Shown in pieces: positions 8,000 through 15,971 of a stretch of 64,000 nt of DNA (position 1 is its first letter; every line of letters begins with the position of its first letter). Position numbers and translations under genes: made by a program. The notes under the pieces are model-generated. The model did not search any database and was not told the DNA's origin. It worked only from the letters and a program-made list of their open reading frames with translations. Location of the stretch: the NCBI RefSeq assembly GCF_024436035.1, contig NZ_JANFNG010000028.1, forward strand, positions 22,093 to 86,092. Direction: 5' to 3'. Source of the stretch: Streptomyces humicola. Its GTDB lineage: Bacteria; Actinomycetota; Actinomycetes; Streptomycetales; Streptomycetaceae.

Positions 8000-10900
8000 C
8001 TACCAGCGGGCCACCGGGTTGCCCACCCAACGCGTTCCGGCCGGGACGGATTCACCGCGCATGACCAGGGATGAGGGGCCGATCACCGAGCCTTCGCCGA
8101 GGGTCGAGCCGAGCAGGACGATCGAGTGGGGGCCGAGCGTCGCTCCGGCGGCCACGTCGATGGCGTCCATCCGCATCAGCCGGTCGTGGAAGAGGTGGGT
8201 CTGCACCACGACTCCGCGGTTGACCGAGACACCGGCGTTGAGCCTGACCAGGTCGGTCTCCGGGAGCCAGTGGCTTTCGCACCACACGCCCCGGCCGATC
8301 TTCGCGCCCAGGCTGCGCAGCCACATGTTGAGGAACGGAGTGCCCAGCAGCGACTGCCCGAGCCACGGCATCGCCAGCTCCTCGACGAAGATGTCGTAGA
8401 GCTCGTTGCGCCACACGAACGAACTCCACAGAGGGCGCTGTCCCACTCGGAACCGCCCCACCAGGAACCACTTGGCGAACGTGGTGGTCAGGCAGGCCGT
8501 CACACCGCAGGCGAGCAGCAGCGGGCCGGCGCAGAGGGCACAGTCATCCAGGCCGTAGTAGTTGAGCACCGCCTGGAGCCCCATCATCACCACGTCGCCC
8601 AGCGTCACGGCGAGGATCACGGGCAGGAAGCGGCAGAACTCCACCATTCCTCGTGCCCACTTCAGCCGGGCCGGCGGCGCGTAGGTGCGGCCCGCGTCGT
8701 CCGTGCCCTCCGACACACGCTGGATGGTGAAGCCGGGGCGGCCCAGCCAGGAGGTGCCCGGCTCGGTGTTCGAGGGTGCGTCGGACAGCACGCCCACCAG
8801 CGTGTCGGCCGCCAGTTGCCGCTCGGGGCCGACGATGCCGGAGTTGCCCACGAACGAGCGCTGTCCCACGCTCGCGCGTCCCAGCCGCAGCCAGCCTCCG
8901 CGCACCTCGAAGGGTGCGACCAGCGTGTCGTCGGCGAGGAAGGCGTGGTCGCCGATCTCCATCAGGCCCGGCAGCGCCAGGACCGTGGAGGCCTCCACTC
9001 CCGTGCCGACCTTCGCCCCGAGCATGCGCAGCCAGGTGGGCGTGAGCAGGCTCGCGTACAGCGGGAACAGGTCGGTCCTGACGGTGTCCATCAGCTGGTG
9101 GACGAACCACACGCACAGCGCCACCCGGCCGTGCGCCGGGTACGTCCCCGGCTTGAGCGACCGGGAGAACAGCCGCACCAAAGCGGCGACCATCAGCGCG
9201 TACACGGCCATCGTGCCCAGGGCCAGCGGCGCGGTGAGTGCCAGTATCAGCTCGACGACGTAGGTGTATGTGGGGTCGTGCCCGACCAGCTTGTACACCA
9301 GCAGCAGTGCGGGAACAGCCGTCGCGATGGGCAGCGCCTGCAATAACGGCAGCGAGACGGTGTAGGCCAAGTCCCAGAACCAGGACCGCCGGTAGCGCGG
9401 CGCGGGCCAGACGTCCGGCTGTACGCCCTCGTCCCGCCGGGCGGGCGTGCCGTGCCAGCGCTCGTGGGCCGGGACACGGCCCATCACACAGCTGCCCGGC
9501 ATGATCTCAGCGCCCACCCCGATCTCCGTGCCCGGCATCAGCATGCTGCGGGTGCCCGCCCTGGCCCCGGGGCCGACGCGCACGCTGCCCAGGTGCAGGA
9601 CGTCGCCGTCCAGCCACCATCCGGCCGCGTCCACCTCCGGCTCCAGCACACACCCGTCGCCGAACACCGCGTAGCCGGTGACCGGCGGCATCGCGTGCAG
9701 CTCCACGTCCTTGCCGACCCTGCAGCCCAGCATGCGGGCGTAACGCCGGGCCAGCGGAGTGCCTAGCACACCAGCCACGTTGAAGGTCTCCACCAGCCGC
9801 TCCGCGGTCCACAGCCGCAGGTGCGCCAGACCGCCGCGCGGGTAGGAGCCCAGGCGCAGGCCGCCGGTGAGCAGCCGGGCGCCCAGGGCGCCGATGACAC
9901 AGCGGCCGAAGGGACTGGACAGGACGAGCCAGCCGCCGGCGATCAGCCACCAGGATGTGTGCGGCGTCCAGGCCAGCGGACCGATGACGTTGTCGACGGC
10001 CGCGAGGCCGAGCACCCAACGGACTCCGGTGACGCAGTACAAGACCGTGATGACGATCGCCTGGTACGGACCGACCCACAGCGGGGTCGGACGGACCTGG
10101 CGGTTCTCGTTTTCCTGACCTGCGCCGTTGTCCAGGTGGGCGGCGAGGTCCGCCAGCCGAGGCTGGTGATAGAGGTCGGCCACGGAGGCGCCGGGGAACC
10201 GTTCACGGAGCATCGAGACCAGCCGGGCCGCGGCGAGGCTGGTGCCGCCGAGGGCGAAGAAGTCGCTTTCGGCGCCTGCGGGGACGCCCAGCAGGTTCTG
10301 CCACAGCTCGGCCAGCCACCCGGCCGTACCCTCCAGCGCGGCACCGCCGCCTGCTGGATCGTCACGTCCGGTCAGCGGCCAGGGCAGCGCCTTGCGGTCC
10401 ACCTTGCCCGAGGTCCGGGTGGGCAGATCGCCGACCACCGCGAGGACCGGCACCAATGCCCGCGGCAGCCGCTCAAGCAGCAACTCCCGGGCCGCGGCCT
10501 CGTCGAACGGGACGTCAGCCCGCTCCAGCACCAGGTAGCCGACGAGCACCTGACCGCCCGCCGCGGTCTTCTGCACGGCGGAAGCAGCGGCACGCACGCC
10601 GGGCAGCGCCTGGAGGGCCGCATCGACCTCGCCGAGTTCGATGCGCCGCCCGCCCAGCTTGACCTGCTCGTCGGCGCGGCCGACGAAGACCAGGCCCTCG
10701 GGCTCGGCCCGCACCAGGTCGCCGCTGCGGTAGATCCGCTCGCTGCCCAGGGCGGGGTGCGGACGGTACTTCTCGGCGTCCTTGGCCGGGTCGAGGTAAC
10801 GGGCCGCGCCCACACCGCCGATCAGCAGCTCGCCCGTCTCCCCCCAGGCGACCGCCTTGCCCTCCTTGTCGACGACGGCCAGCTCCCAGCCGTCCAACGG

Positions 10901-11971
10901 TTCACCGATGCGCACGGGTTGGCCGGCGCGCATCAGCGAGGCGCAGGCGACGACGGTGGTCTCGGTGGGACCATAGGTGTTCCAGAACTCGCGGCCGGGA
11001 GTGTCGAGCCGCTCGACCAATTCGGCGGGGCACGCCTCACCGCCGACGATCAGCAGCCGGACCCGGTCGAGGGCCTCGGCGGGCCACAGCGCGACCAGGG
11101 TGGGCACGGTCGAGACGACGGTGATGCGGCGCTCCACCAGCCAAGGGCCGAGATCGGTGCCGGCCTTGACCAGCGACCGCGGCGCCGGCACCAAACAGGC
11201 GCCGTGCCGCCAGGCAAGCCACATCTCCTCACAGGAAGCGTCGAACGCCACCGAGAGTCCGGCCAGCACCCGGTCGCCGGGCCCCAGCGGGGCATCCTGC
11301 AGGAAGAGCCGGGCCTCGGCGTCCACGAAGGCGGCCGCGGAACGGTGACTGACCGCGACGCCCTTGGGCCGCCCGGTGGTTCCGGAGGTGAAGATGATCC
11401 AGGCGTCATCGGTGACCGTTGGAGTCCCCGGCCGCCCGCCGGGCGGCTTCGGCCCCTCGGCCACGGAGCAGCCCTCGCCGATGATGGCGCAGACCCCGGC
11501 GTCCTCCCAGATCATCTCGGCTCGCTCGTCGGGGTCGTCAACGTCGACCGGCACGTAAGCGGCGCCCGCGCACAAAATGCCAAGGATCGCCACGTACAAG
11601 TCCACGGTGCCGGAGGGCACCCGCACGCCCACCCGATCGCCGGGGCCGACACCGTCCGACCCGAGTCGGCCGGCCAGATCTCCGGCCATCGCGCGCAGCC
11701 TCCGGTAGTTCAGGACAGTTCCGCCTGCATCGAGCGCCGCGGCCTGCGGCAGGCGCTCGGCGGTAGCGTCCAGCACGTCCAGCAGCGTCCGTGGCGCGGC
11801 GGCCGGTCGCACCGGCCAGACCGCACCGGAACCCTTGAGGGCGTCCGCGGGTCGGTGGACCGCGGGGACGTCACCGCCTGCGTGGCCGGTTCCGAAGTGC
11901 ACGTTTTTCTGAGCACCGATCAAACTCTGACTGACCGTCAATCCTTGATCAGTCGCACGCGCGTCGCTCAC
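8000..11971 (-). CDS. Pls/PosA-type NRPS (poly-epsilon-lysine synthetase-like)
   Basis: 1323 aa with the architecture of epsilon-poly-L-lysine synthetase. Residues ~55-540 are an adenylation domain (IIFTSGTTGRPKGVAVSH, NTYGPTETTVV, GELLIGG, YRSGDLVR, GRADEQVKLGGRRIE, core Lys in RTSGKVDRKAL). Residues ~560-620 are a carrier domain with DFFALGGTSLAAARL, the pantetheine Ser near 577. The remaining ~700 residues alternate hydrophobic helices with three soluble left-handed beta-helix-like segments (e.g. IGDHAFLADDTLVAPFEVRG). There is no condensation or thioesterase domain. By eye the specificity residues read about D-A-E-S-V-G-T-V-V-K, similar to basic amino-acid (Lys/Orn) codes; this is inference. 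GTG start at 11971 overlaps the upstream small gene by GTGA. The product would be a homopoly-amino acid made at the membrane. Confidence 0.9.
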   Translation of the reverse strand: MSDARATDQGLTVSQSLIGAQKNVHFGTGHAGGDVPAVHRPADALKGSGAVWPVRPAAAPRTLLDVLDATAERLPQAAALDAGGTVLNYRRLRAMAGDLAGRLGSDGVGPGDRVGVRVPSGTVDLYVAILGILCAGAAYVPVDVDDPDERAEMIWEDAGVCAIIGEGCSVAEGPKPPGGRPGTPTVTDDAWIIFTSGTTGRPKGVAVSHRSAAAFVDAEARLFLQDAPLGPGDRVLAGLSVAFDASCEEMWLAWRHGACLVPAPRSLVKAGTDLGPWLVERRITVVSTVPTLVALWPAEALDRVRLLIVGGEACPAELVERLDTPGREFWNTYGPTETTVVACASLMRAGQPVRIGEPLDGWELAVVDKEGKAVAWGETGELLIGGVGAARYLDPAKDAEKYRPHPALGSERIYRSGDLVRAEPEGLVFVGRADEQVKLGGRRIELGEVDAALQALPGVRAAASAVQKTAAGGQVLVGYLVLERADVPFDEAAARELLLERLPRALVPVLAVVGDLPTRTSGKVDRKALPWPLTGRDDPAGGGAALEGTAGWLAELWQNLLGVPAGAESDFFALGGTSLAAARLVSMLRERFPGASVADLYHQPRLADLAAHLDNGAGQENENRQVRPTPLWVGPYQAIVITVLYCVTGVRWVLGLAAVDNVIGPLAWTPHTSWWLIAGGWLVLSSPFGRCVIGALGARLLTGGLRLGSYPRGGLAHLRLWTAERLVETFNVAGVLGTPLARRYARMLGCRVGKDVELHAMPPVTGYAVFGDGCVLEPEVDAAGWWLDGDVLHLGSVRVGPGARAGTRSMLMPGTEIGVGAEIMPGSCVMGRVPAHERWHGTPARRDEGVQPDVWPAPRYRRSWFWDLAYTVSLPLLQALPIATAVPALLLVYKLVGHDPTYTYVVELILALTAPLALGTMAVYALMVAALVRLFSRSLKPGTYPAHGRVALCVWFVHQLMDTVRTDLFPLYASLLTPTWLRMLGAKVGTGVEASTVLALPGLMEIGDHAFLADDTLVAPFEVRGGWLRLGRASVGQRSFVGNSGIVGPERQLAADTLVGVLSDAPSNTEPGTSWLGRPGFTIQRVSEGTDDAGRTYAPPARLKWARGMVEFCRFLPVILAVTLGDVVMMGLQAVLNYYGLDDCALCAGPLLLACGVTACLTTTFAKWFLVGRFRVGQRPLWSSFVWRNELYDIFVEELAMPWLGQSLLGTPFLNMWLRSLGAKIGRGVWCESHWLPETDLVRLNAGVSVNRGVVVQTHLFHDRLMRMDAIDVAAGATLGPHSIVLLGSTLGEGSVIGPSSLVMRGESVPAGTRWVGNPVARW

Positions 11972-12291
11972 GCGGCCGAGCCCGTCCGTTCAGCGCACTG
12001 TGCCCCGGACGTTGCGATGGTGCGCCCGACCTCATGGGCAGTGCCGCTGCCCCCAGCCGCGAACGGGACAGCCTGTGCGCCGCCGATGACGAAGCCCCTG
12101 ATCTTCCTGCCACTACGGAAGACCACGGGTGAGGGTTCGAAGCTGCCCACGGCGGCGGATATCCCACCCGCGACCGGCACCCAGCCCAGCGCAGTTCCGG
12201 CCACAGCGGCCCGAACTGCCCACAGCAACAACATCTTCAGCACGAGGTTGACCCCTCCCCAAAGAGACGCCGTCGTCTCTGCGGCGCGCAT
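11968..12291 (-). CDS. small membrane protein translationally coupled to pls-like gene
   Basis: 107-aa product from ATG 12291 (MRAAETTASLWGG). Residues ~10-45 are hydrophobic (LVLKMLLLWAVRAAVAG, VPVAGGISAAVG), predicting one or two membrane helices, followed by a soluble tail. Its TGA overlaps the GTG of the downstream NRPS (GTGA, 11971-11968), so the two are probably translated in a coupled way. I do not recognise a family. A partner, exporter or regulator of the Pls-like enzyme is a reasonable guess from position only. No strong ribosome site is visible. Confidence 0.6.
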   Translation of the reverse strand: MRAAETTASLWGGVNLVLKMLLLWAVRAAVAGTALGWVPVAGGISAAVGSFEPSPVVFRSGRKIRGFVIGGAQAVPFAAGGSGTAHEVGRTIATSGAQCAERTGSAA

Positions 12292-12654
12292 GATATGAGC
12301 CGAACCTGTGAAAACGTTGTGGTGCACCGCAGCGCTTGTAAGGCCTCGACGGCTGGTGTTGCCGGTCGTCCCGCCTTCGCGGGGGGCCGGTCGAGTCCTC
12401 ACTGGCGTGTACCGCTTGGACGGCGCGACGGCCACTGCTGGGCAGCATGGTCAGCGTTGGCCAAGAGGGGAGAGTGCGACTCTGCGTTCCGTGAGAAACC
12501 TGTGAGTATGGGCGGGGCCGCAGTAAGCCGCTCGCGGAGGGCGTGACCAAGACCAGGCCCGGCGGCAAAACCTTCCGCTCGGCCGGGAGGGCCCCTTCCT
12601 GTGAATCTGCGGCGCAGATTGACAGCGGCCGTGCCCCTCCATGAAGTTGAGCGC

Positions 12655-13401
12655 ATGGAACGTCGGCATCTTCTGACCCGTGTACTTCCGCTCACAGCCG
12701 CTGCTCTCGTGCAGGCGGCCTGCTCAGACAACCAGAGGCCCGGACCGCTCGCGCTGGTCTACCGAGGTCCGGCCGCCTGCGACGGCTGCGCGGAATCCGC
12801 GGCGGCGTTGCTGACCAGTTCACCGTCGCGATTCCAGGTCAAGTACTGCGGACCCCAGGAGAAACTTCCGTTGTCTGCCGACACGTTGGCAACAGCACAC
12901 CTTTACGTGCAGCCCGGTGGCGGAAACGATCTGCACAAGGCCTGGAGATCGGTCAGGAAGTTCGGCGATCCGCTCCGCGAGTGGCTGCACAACGGCGGTC
13001 GCTACCTCGGGATCTGCATGGGCGCCTATCTGGCCGGACGTGAGCCGGGTTGGGGACTGCTGCCCGGCGACACCGCCGAGTACGTCGGTTCCCAGGGCGC
13101 GACGGTCAGCAGTCCGTCGGATACCGTCGTATCGGTGCGCTGGCGCGGAAAGCCCCGCCACATGTATTTCCAGGACGGCCCCTACTTCGTCCTGAACAAG
13201 GGCGCTAAAGCGACGGTGCTCGCAACCTACGACAACGGCGTGCCCGCTGCCGTTGTCGCCCCTTACGGAGCGGGACAGGTCGGCGTGGTAGGACCACATC
13301 CGGAGGCCGACGCATCCTGGTACGCCGAGTACAACTTGAAGAACCCGGACGGTATTCATTTCGATCTCGGCTACGATCTTGTGAAAACGGTCATGAGTTG
13401 A
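12655..13401 (+). CDS. lipoprotein with BPL_N (glutamine amidotransferase-like) domain
   Basis: 248 aa. The N-terminus MERRHLLTRVLPLTAAALVQAAC is a lipoprotein signal with the Cys of LVQAAC as lipidation site. The rest matches the biotin-protein-ligase N-terminal (BPL_N) domain, a class-I glutamine-amidotransferase fold: LALVYRGPAACDG at the start, YVQPGGGNDL, and the nucleophile-elbow motif RYLGICMGAYLAG with the Cys of GICMG. GVVGPHPEADASWY carries the late conserved His. Usually membrane-anchored or secreted; biochemical function is unproven. Start at ATG 12655 gives a well-formed signal; an in-frame GTG 12601 would add 18 residues. Confidence 0.8.
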   Translation: MERRHLLTRVLPLTAAALVQAACSDNQRPGPLALVYRGPAACDGCAESAAALLTSSPSRFQVKYCGPQEKLPLSADTLATAHLYVQPGGGNDLHKAWRSVRKFGDPLREWLHNGGRYLGICMGAYLAGREPGWGLLPGDTAEYVGSQGATVSSPSDTVVSVRWRGKPRHMYFQDGPYFVLNKGAKATVLATYDNGVPAAVVAPYGAGQVGVVGPHPEADASWYAEYNLKNPDGIHFDLGYDLVKTVMS

Positions 13402-13477
13402 CCCATAACGTACGTTTCCTGATTCTTCGCGCGCCCCGGCAGCACCGGCCCGATGAGGGACGCGTTGACCGACGCAC

Positions 13478-14014
13478 CTACAACGCCACGTACTGGTCGG
13501 ATGACAACTCGAACACCCGTACTCGTCGACCGCAGGTGGGATTGACAGTCTCACGGACTGGATGCATCCCCAGTTTGGTCATGATCCGTTCGGAGCCGTC
13601 GTTGCCCACTTGAGTGATGCTGACGATCCGCTCCAGCCCTCGCTCTTCGAACCCGAACCGCACAGCAGCTCTCGCGGCCTCGGTGGCCAAGCCCTGCCCC
13701 CAGTGGGAACGTCCCAGCCGCCAGCCGACCTCAACCGCCGGCAGTACCTCCGGCAAGAAGTCGGGCACCGAAAGGCCGGTGAACCCGGCCAGCTCGCCAG
13801 TGGACCGGATCTCCACGGCGAACAGGCCGAAGCCCTGTGACTCCCACTCGCTCTCCCATGCCTGGACCCCGCCGCGAGTCTGCTGTTCGTCACGGACGCT
13901 GCCGTCACGGATCCACCGCATGACCTCGGGGTCGGCATTGACGGCAGCCATGGGCGCGACGTCTTCCTCGCGCCAGCGACGCAGGATCAAACGGGGAGTC
14001 TCAAGCGTGACCAT
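13478..14014 (-). CDS. GNAT family N-acetyltransferase (RimJ/RimL type)
   Basis: 178 aa from ATG 14014 (MVTLETPRLILRRWREEDVAPM), the classic RimJ/RimL opening. The acetyl-CoA binding segment is GWRLGRSHWGQGLATEAARAAVRFGFEERGLERI, followed by VGNDGSERIMTKLGM. The family acetylates protein N-termini, small molecules or antibiotics with acetyl-CoA. It is transcribed toward the BPL_N gene (convergent). No clear Shine-Dalgarno; upstream in-frame codons exist, so the start could be earlier. Confidence 0.85.
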   Translation of the reverse strand: MVTLETPRLILRRWREEDVAPMAAVNADPEVMRWIRDGSVRDEQQTRGGVQAWESEWESQGFGLFAVEIRSTGELAGFTGLSVPDFLPEVLPAVEVGWRLGRSHWGQGLATEAARAAVRFGFEERGLERIVSITQVGNDGSERIMTKLGMHPVRETVNPTCGRRVRVFELSSDQYVAL

Positions 14015-14109
14015 CCAATCATTCTGGATCACAAATGGGCTCTCCGCCATCCTCACCAGGCACTTTCGATGTTCTGCAGCCTCCTCGGGATACCGCGAGG
14101 GACGTACGC

Positions 14110-14727
14110 GCGCTGCTGGTTACCGAGGCTGAGGGAGTCCACCTGGCGGTCGCGGTACTGGGCCACGTCCAGCCGCTCGGTCCACATCCGCATGGCTCCG
14201 ACGGCGTCCACGCGGGACAGGCCGTGCAGCCGGGCCGCCGCACTCGTTCACGACCCGCAGGTGCTGCTGCTCGACGAGCCGTCCTCCGGCCTGGACCCAC
14301 TGGCCGTGGACACCATGAGCGCCGTACTGCGGGAGCGCGCCGAGCAGGGAGCTCCGGTGCTCTTCTCCAGCCACCAACTCGACCTGGTGGAGCGGCTGTG
14401 CGACCGGATCGGCATTGTCCGCTCCGGCTCGATGGTGGCCCGCGGTTCGGTCGAGGAGCTGCGGGCCCGCGGAGGCGAGGGCCTGTACATCGAGATCGAC
14501 GGTGCACCACGGGATTGGGCCCAAGCCCTACGCGGCATCGACTCGTTCCGCAGTCAGGGGCGGGGCACCCTGGTACGTGTCACGACGGCTGCGACGAGGG
14601 CGAGCTCATACGGCACGTCGCTTCTTTGGGCCGACTGCGCATCTTCCGGCGACAACAGGCCACGCTCTCCGAGCTGTTCCGTGCGTACGTGACTGACGCC
14701 GACGAGTCTACGGAGACTGCAGCATGA
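14110..14727 (+). pseudogene. ABC transporter ATPase remnant with internal inversion and frameshift
   Basis: The plus strand from 14234 reads AAALVHDPQVLLLDEPSSGL, the Walker B region, then FSSHQLDLVERLCDRIGIV. The segment that should precede it, ending in the ABC signature SLSLGNQQR (from LHGLSRVDAVGAMRMW), is found on the minus strand between about 14229 and 14110. An inversion of about 120 bp inside the gene is therefore seen directly. Walker A is absent. Near 14580 a frameshift separates LVRV from GCDEGELIRHVASLGRL, which ends at a stop at 14727 overlapping the permease start by ATGA. Clearly non-functional; originally an exporter of the ABC-2 type. Confidence 0.8.
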
Positions 14728-14957
14728 GCCGTATGAACGAGGGGACCACCACGACCAGGGCCAGGGCGGGTGGTTCCGCGACGGCGGACGTATGGCTCGT
14801 CATGAAGCGGGAGACAGCCGCCCGGGTCGCCAACCGTGCCTACATTATCGGCACGTTGCTCAACATCGCGGTGATCCTGGGGCTGCTGTACTTCTTCGCC
14901 CCGTCCCAGTCGGACGAGCACCATGCCACTGCGACCGTCGCCGTTACCGGCCCGTGA
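14724..14957 (+). pseudogene. ABC-2 type permease, N-terminal fragment
   Basis: 77 codons starting at ATG 14724 in ATGA overlap with the ATPase remnant. WLVMKRETAARVANRAYIIGTLLNIAVILGLLYF is the first cytoplasmic stretch and first transmembrane helix of ABC-2 permeases, which are normally about 400 aa. The frame ends at TGA 14957 shortly after the helix, and the following DNA belongs to an unrelated minus-strand fragment, so this is a truncated gene at a rearrangement junction. Confidence 0.7.
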
Positions 14958-15107
14958 TCAGCCCGCGAGGTACGCGAGGGTTTCAGAGACGAGGGTCCGT
15001 ACGTCCGGCGCGACGGTGAACGGGTCGCACGCGACGTGCGGGTTGTGGTTGCTCGGGACGGCCTGGAACTTCTCCGGCAACTCGGTGCCCGACGCCGTGT
15101 CCCACAT
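14958..15107 (-). pseudogene. C-terminal fragment of an unidentified hydrolase-like gene
   Basis: Minus frame of about 50 codons ending at TGA 14958: MWDTASGTELPEKF then VPSNHNPHVACDPF and VRTLVSETLAYLAG. It looks like a protein C-terminus with an NHxP motif as in M20-type amidohydrolases, but the match is not firm. The frame upstream is interrupted. It abuts the permease fragment stop-to-stop, marking another deletion or recombination junction. Confidence 0.4.
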
Positions 15108-15282
15108 GTCGATCCGGAGTACTCGTCACGAACCGGTGGGAGTACTGGCTCCGTCGGGGATCTTGTCCTTCCAGGGTCATCTGCCTCGGCGCCACCACAG
15201 GGTTTGGTGTACTTCTCGGGCGTCGAGGTCTGGAAGTGGGATCGAGATCTTGATCGGGGGTCAACTCATGCCGGGTGGTGCT

Positions 15283-15520
15283 GCCCACGCATCGATGCCA
15301 GCCTGCTCACCGTAGCCAAGCAACTCGTCGTCGATGGGTGGAGGTCTACGAGGACGACCCCAAGACCGACTCCGGCGCCCGTACCATCGCGCTCGACTCC
15401 GCCACCGTCACCGTGCTCAAAGCTCACCGCGAGCAGCAGGAGAAGGACCGCGCCGAATGGGGCACCGCCTGGGTCGAGACCGCGACGGATGCGCCGTCCG
15501 CTCACGCAAACGGCCCCGGA
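15283..15520 (+). pseudogene. tyrosine integrase fragment
   Basis: Two adjacent frames give LLTVAKQLVVDGW and then VYEDDPKTDSGARTIALD, with KAHREQQEKDRAEWGTAW. The intact-looking integrase at 43.8 kb has LTIATQLVIDGW, ENAPKTDSGSRLIALD and AHKERQEQEQHEWGECW in the same order, so this is the middle of a homologous integrase with a frameshift at about 15340. The catalytic Arg boxes and Tyr are missing. It lies about 70 bases left of the first att copy, the same relative position that the intact integrase has to the tRNA, so it is probably the relic of an older element. Confidence 0.75.
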
Positions 15521-15589
15521 CCCATCGTCCGAGGCCGCCGATCAAGCCTCCGGAGACCCAAAACTGCAGGTCATTTTAGGTGAAGCCGT

Positions 15590-15633
15590 GAGCCCCCTGT
15601 CGGGTTCGAACCGACGACCCCCGCTTTACAAGA
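15590..15633 (-). repeat. att-like copy 1 of tRNA-Thr 3' half
   Basis: 44 bases identical to the 3' half of the tRNA-Thr gene at 44.9 kb (acceptor 3' strand, T arm, variable loop and anticodon loop, ending ...TTTACAAGA on the plus strand). The anticodon stem 5' side and D arm are missing, so it is not a functional tRNA but a site-specific recombination scar. Confidence 0.9.
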
Positions 15634-15971
15634 TCTTCCGCAGGCACGATGTATCTCAGTCGATCGATCCTTGCCGCGTGCTGCCTGGTCCGTAGAGTGC
15701 CATCGAGGTTTTCTGATGTACGCCGACGTTGCTGTCAGTCTTCGCCGTCAGGACACGGCCTTCGGTGATGTCACGGCGGCTGCTCTGCGCGCGTCCCACG
15801 GGCATATGACCTGAGCCGCCTCGGCATCTTCGTGCAGGACGAATACCTCCTCGCGGAGACAGTCCTGCGGTTGTGGACCAGGCCGCCGGAGTGACCCGTC
15901 CGGTGTTCGACCTACGCAGCCTCTACGCGGCGTCCGCAAAGAAGGGCCCCGAGCCGCCCAGCCCTGGACGT
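15634..15971. other. left junction of the cargo module, possible decayed frames
   Basis: About 340 bases inside att copy 1. Plus-strand translations give short coherent pieces in different frames (e.g. LSRLGIFVQDEYLLAETVL before a stop near 15893), suggesting a degraded gene, but no family is recognisable and no full frame exists. Confidence 0.3.

Noticed and set aside
9821..12298. 825-codon open frame on the plus strand opposite the Pls-type gene
   Set aside because: Antisense to a gene with clear NRPS motifs; composition is His/Gln/Arg/Gly-rich without domains, the usual shadow frame in very GC-rich DNA.
15590..15633. Partial tRNA-Thr as a functional tRNA gene
   Set aside because: Only the 3' half is present; the D arm and acceptor 5' strand are missing. 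The same holds at 20580-20626.
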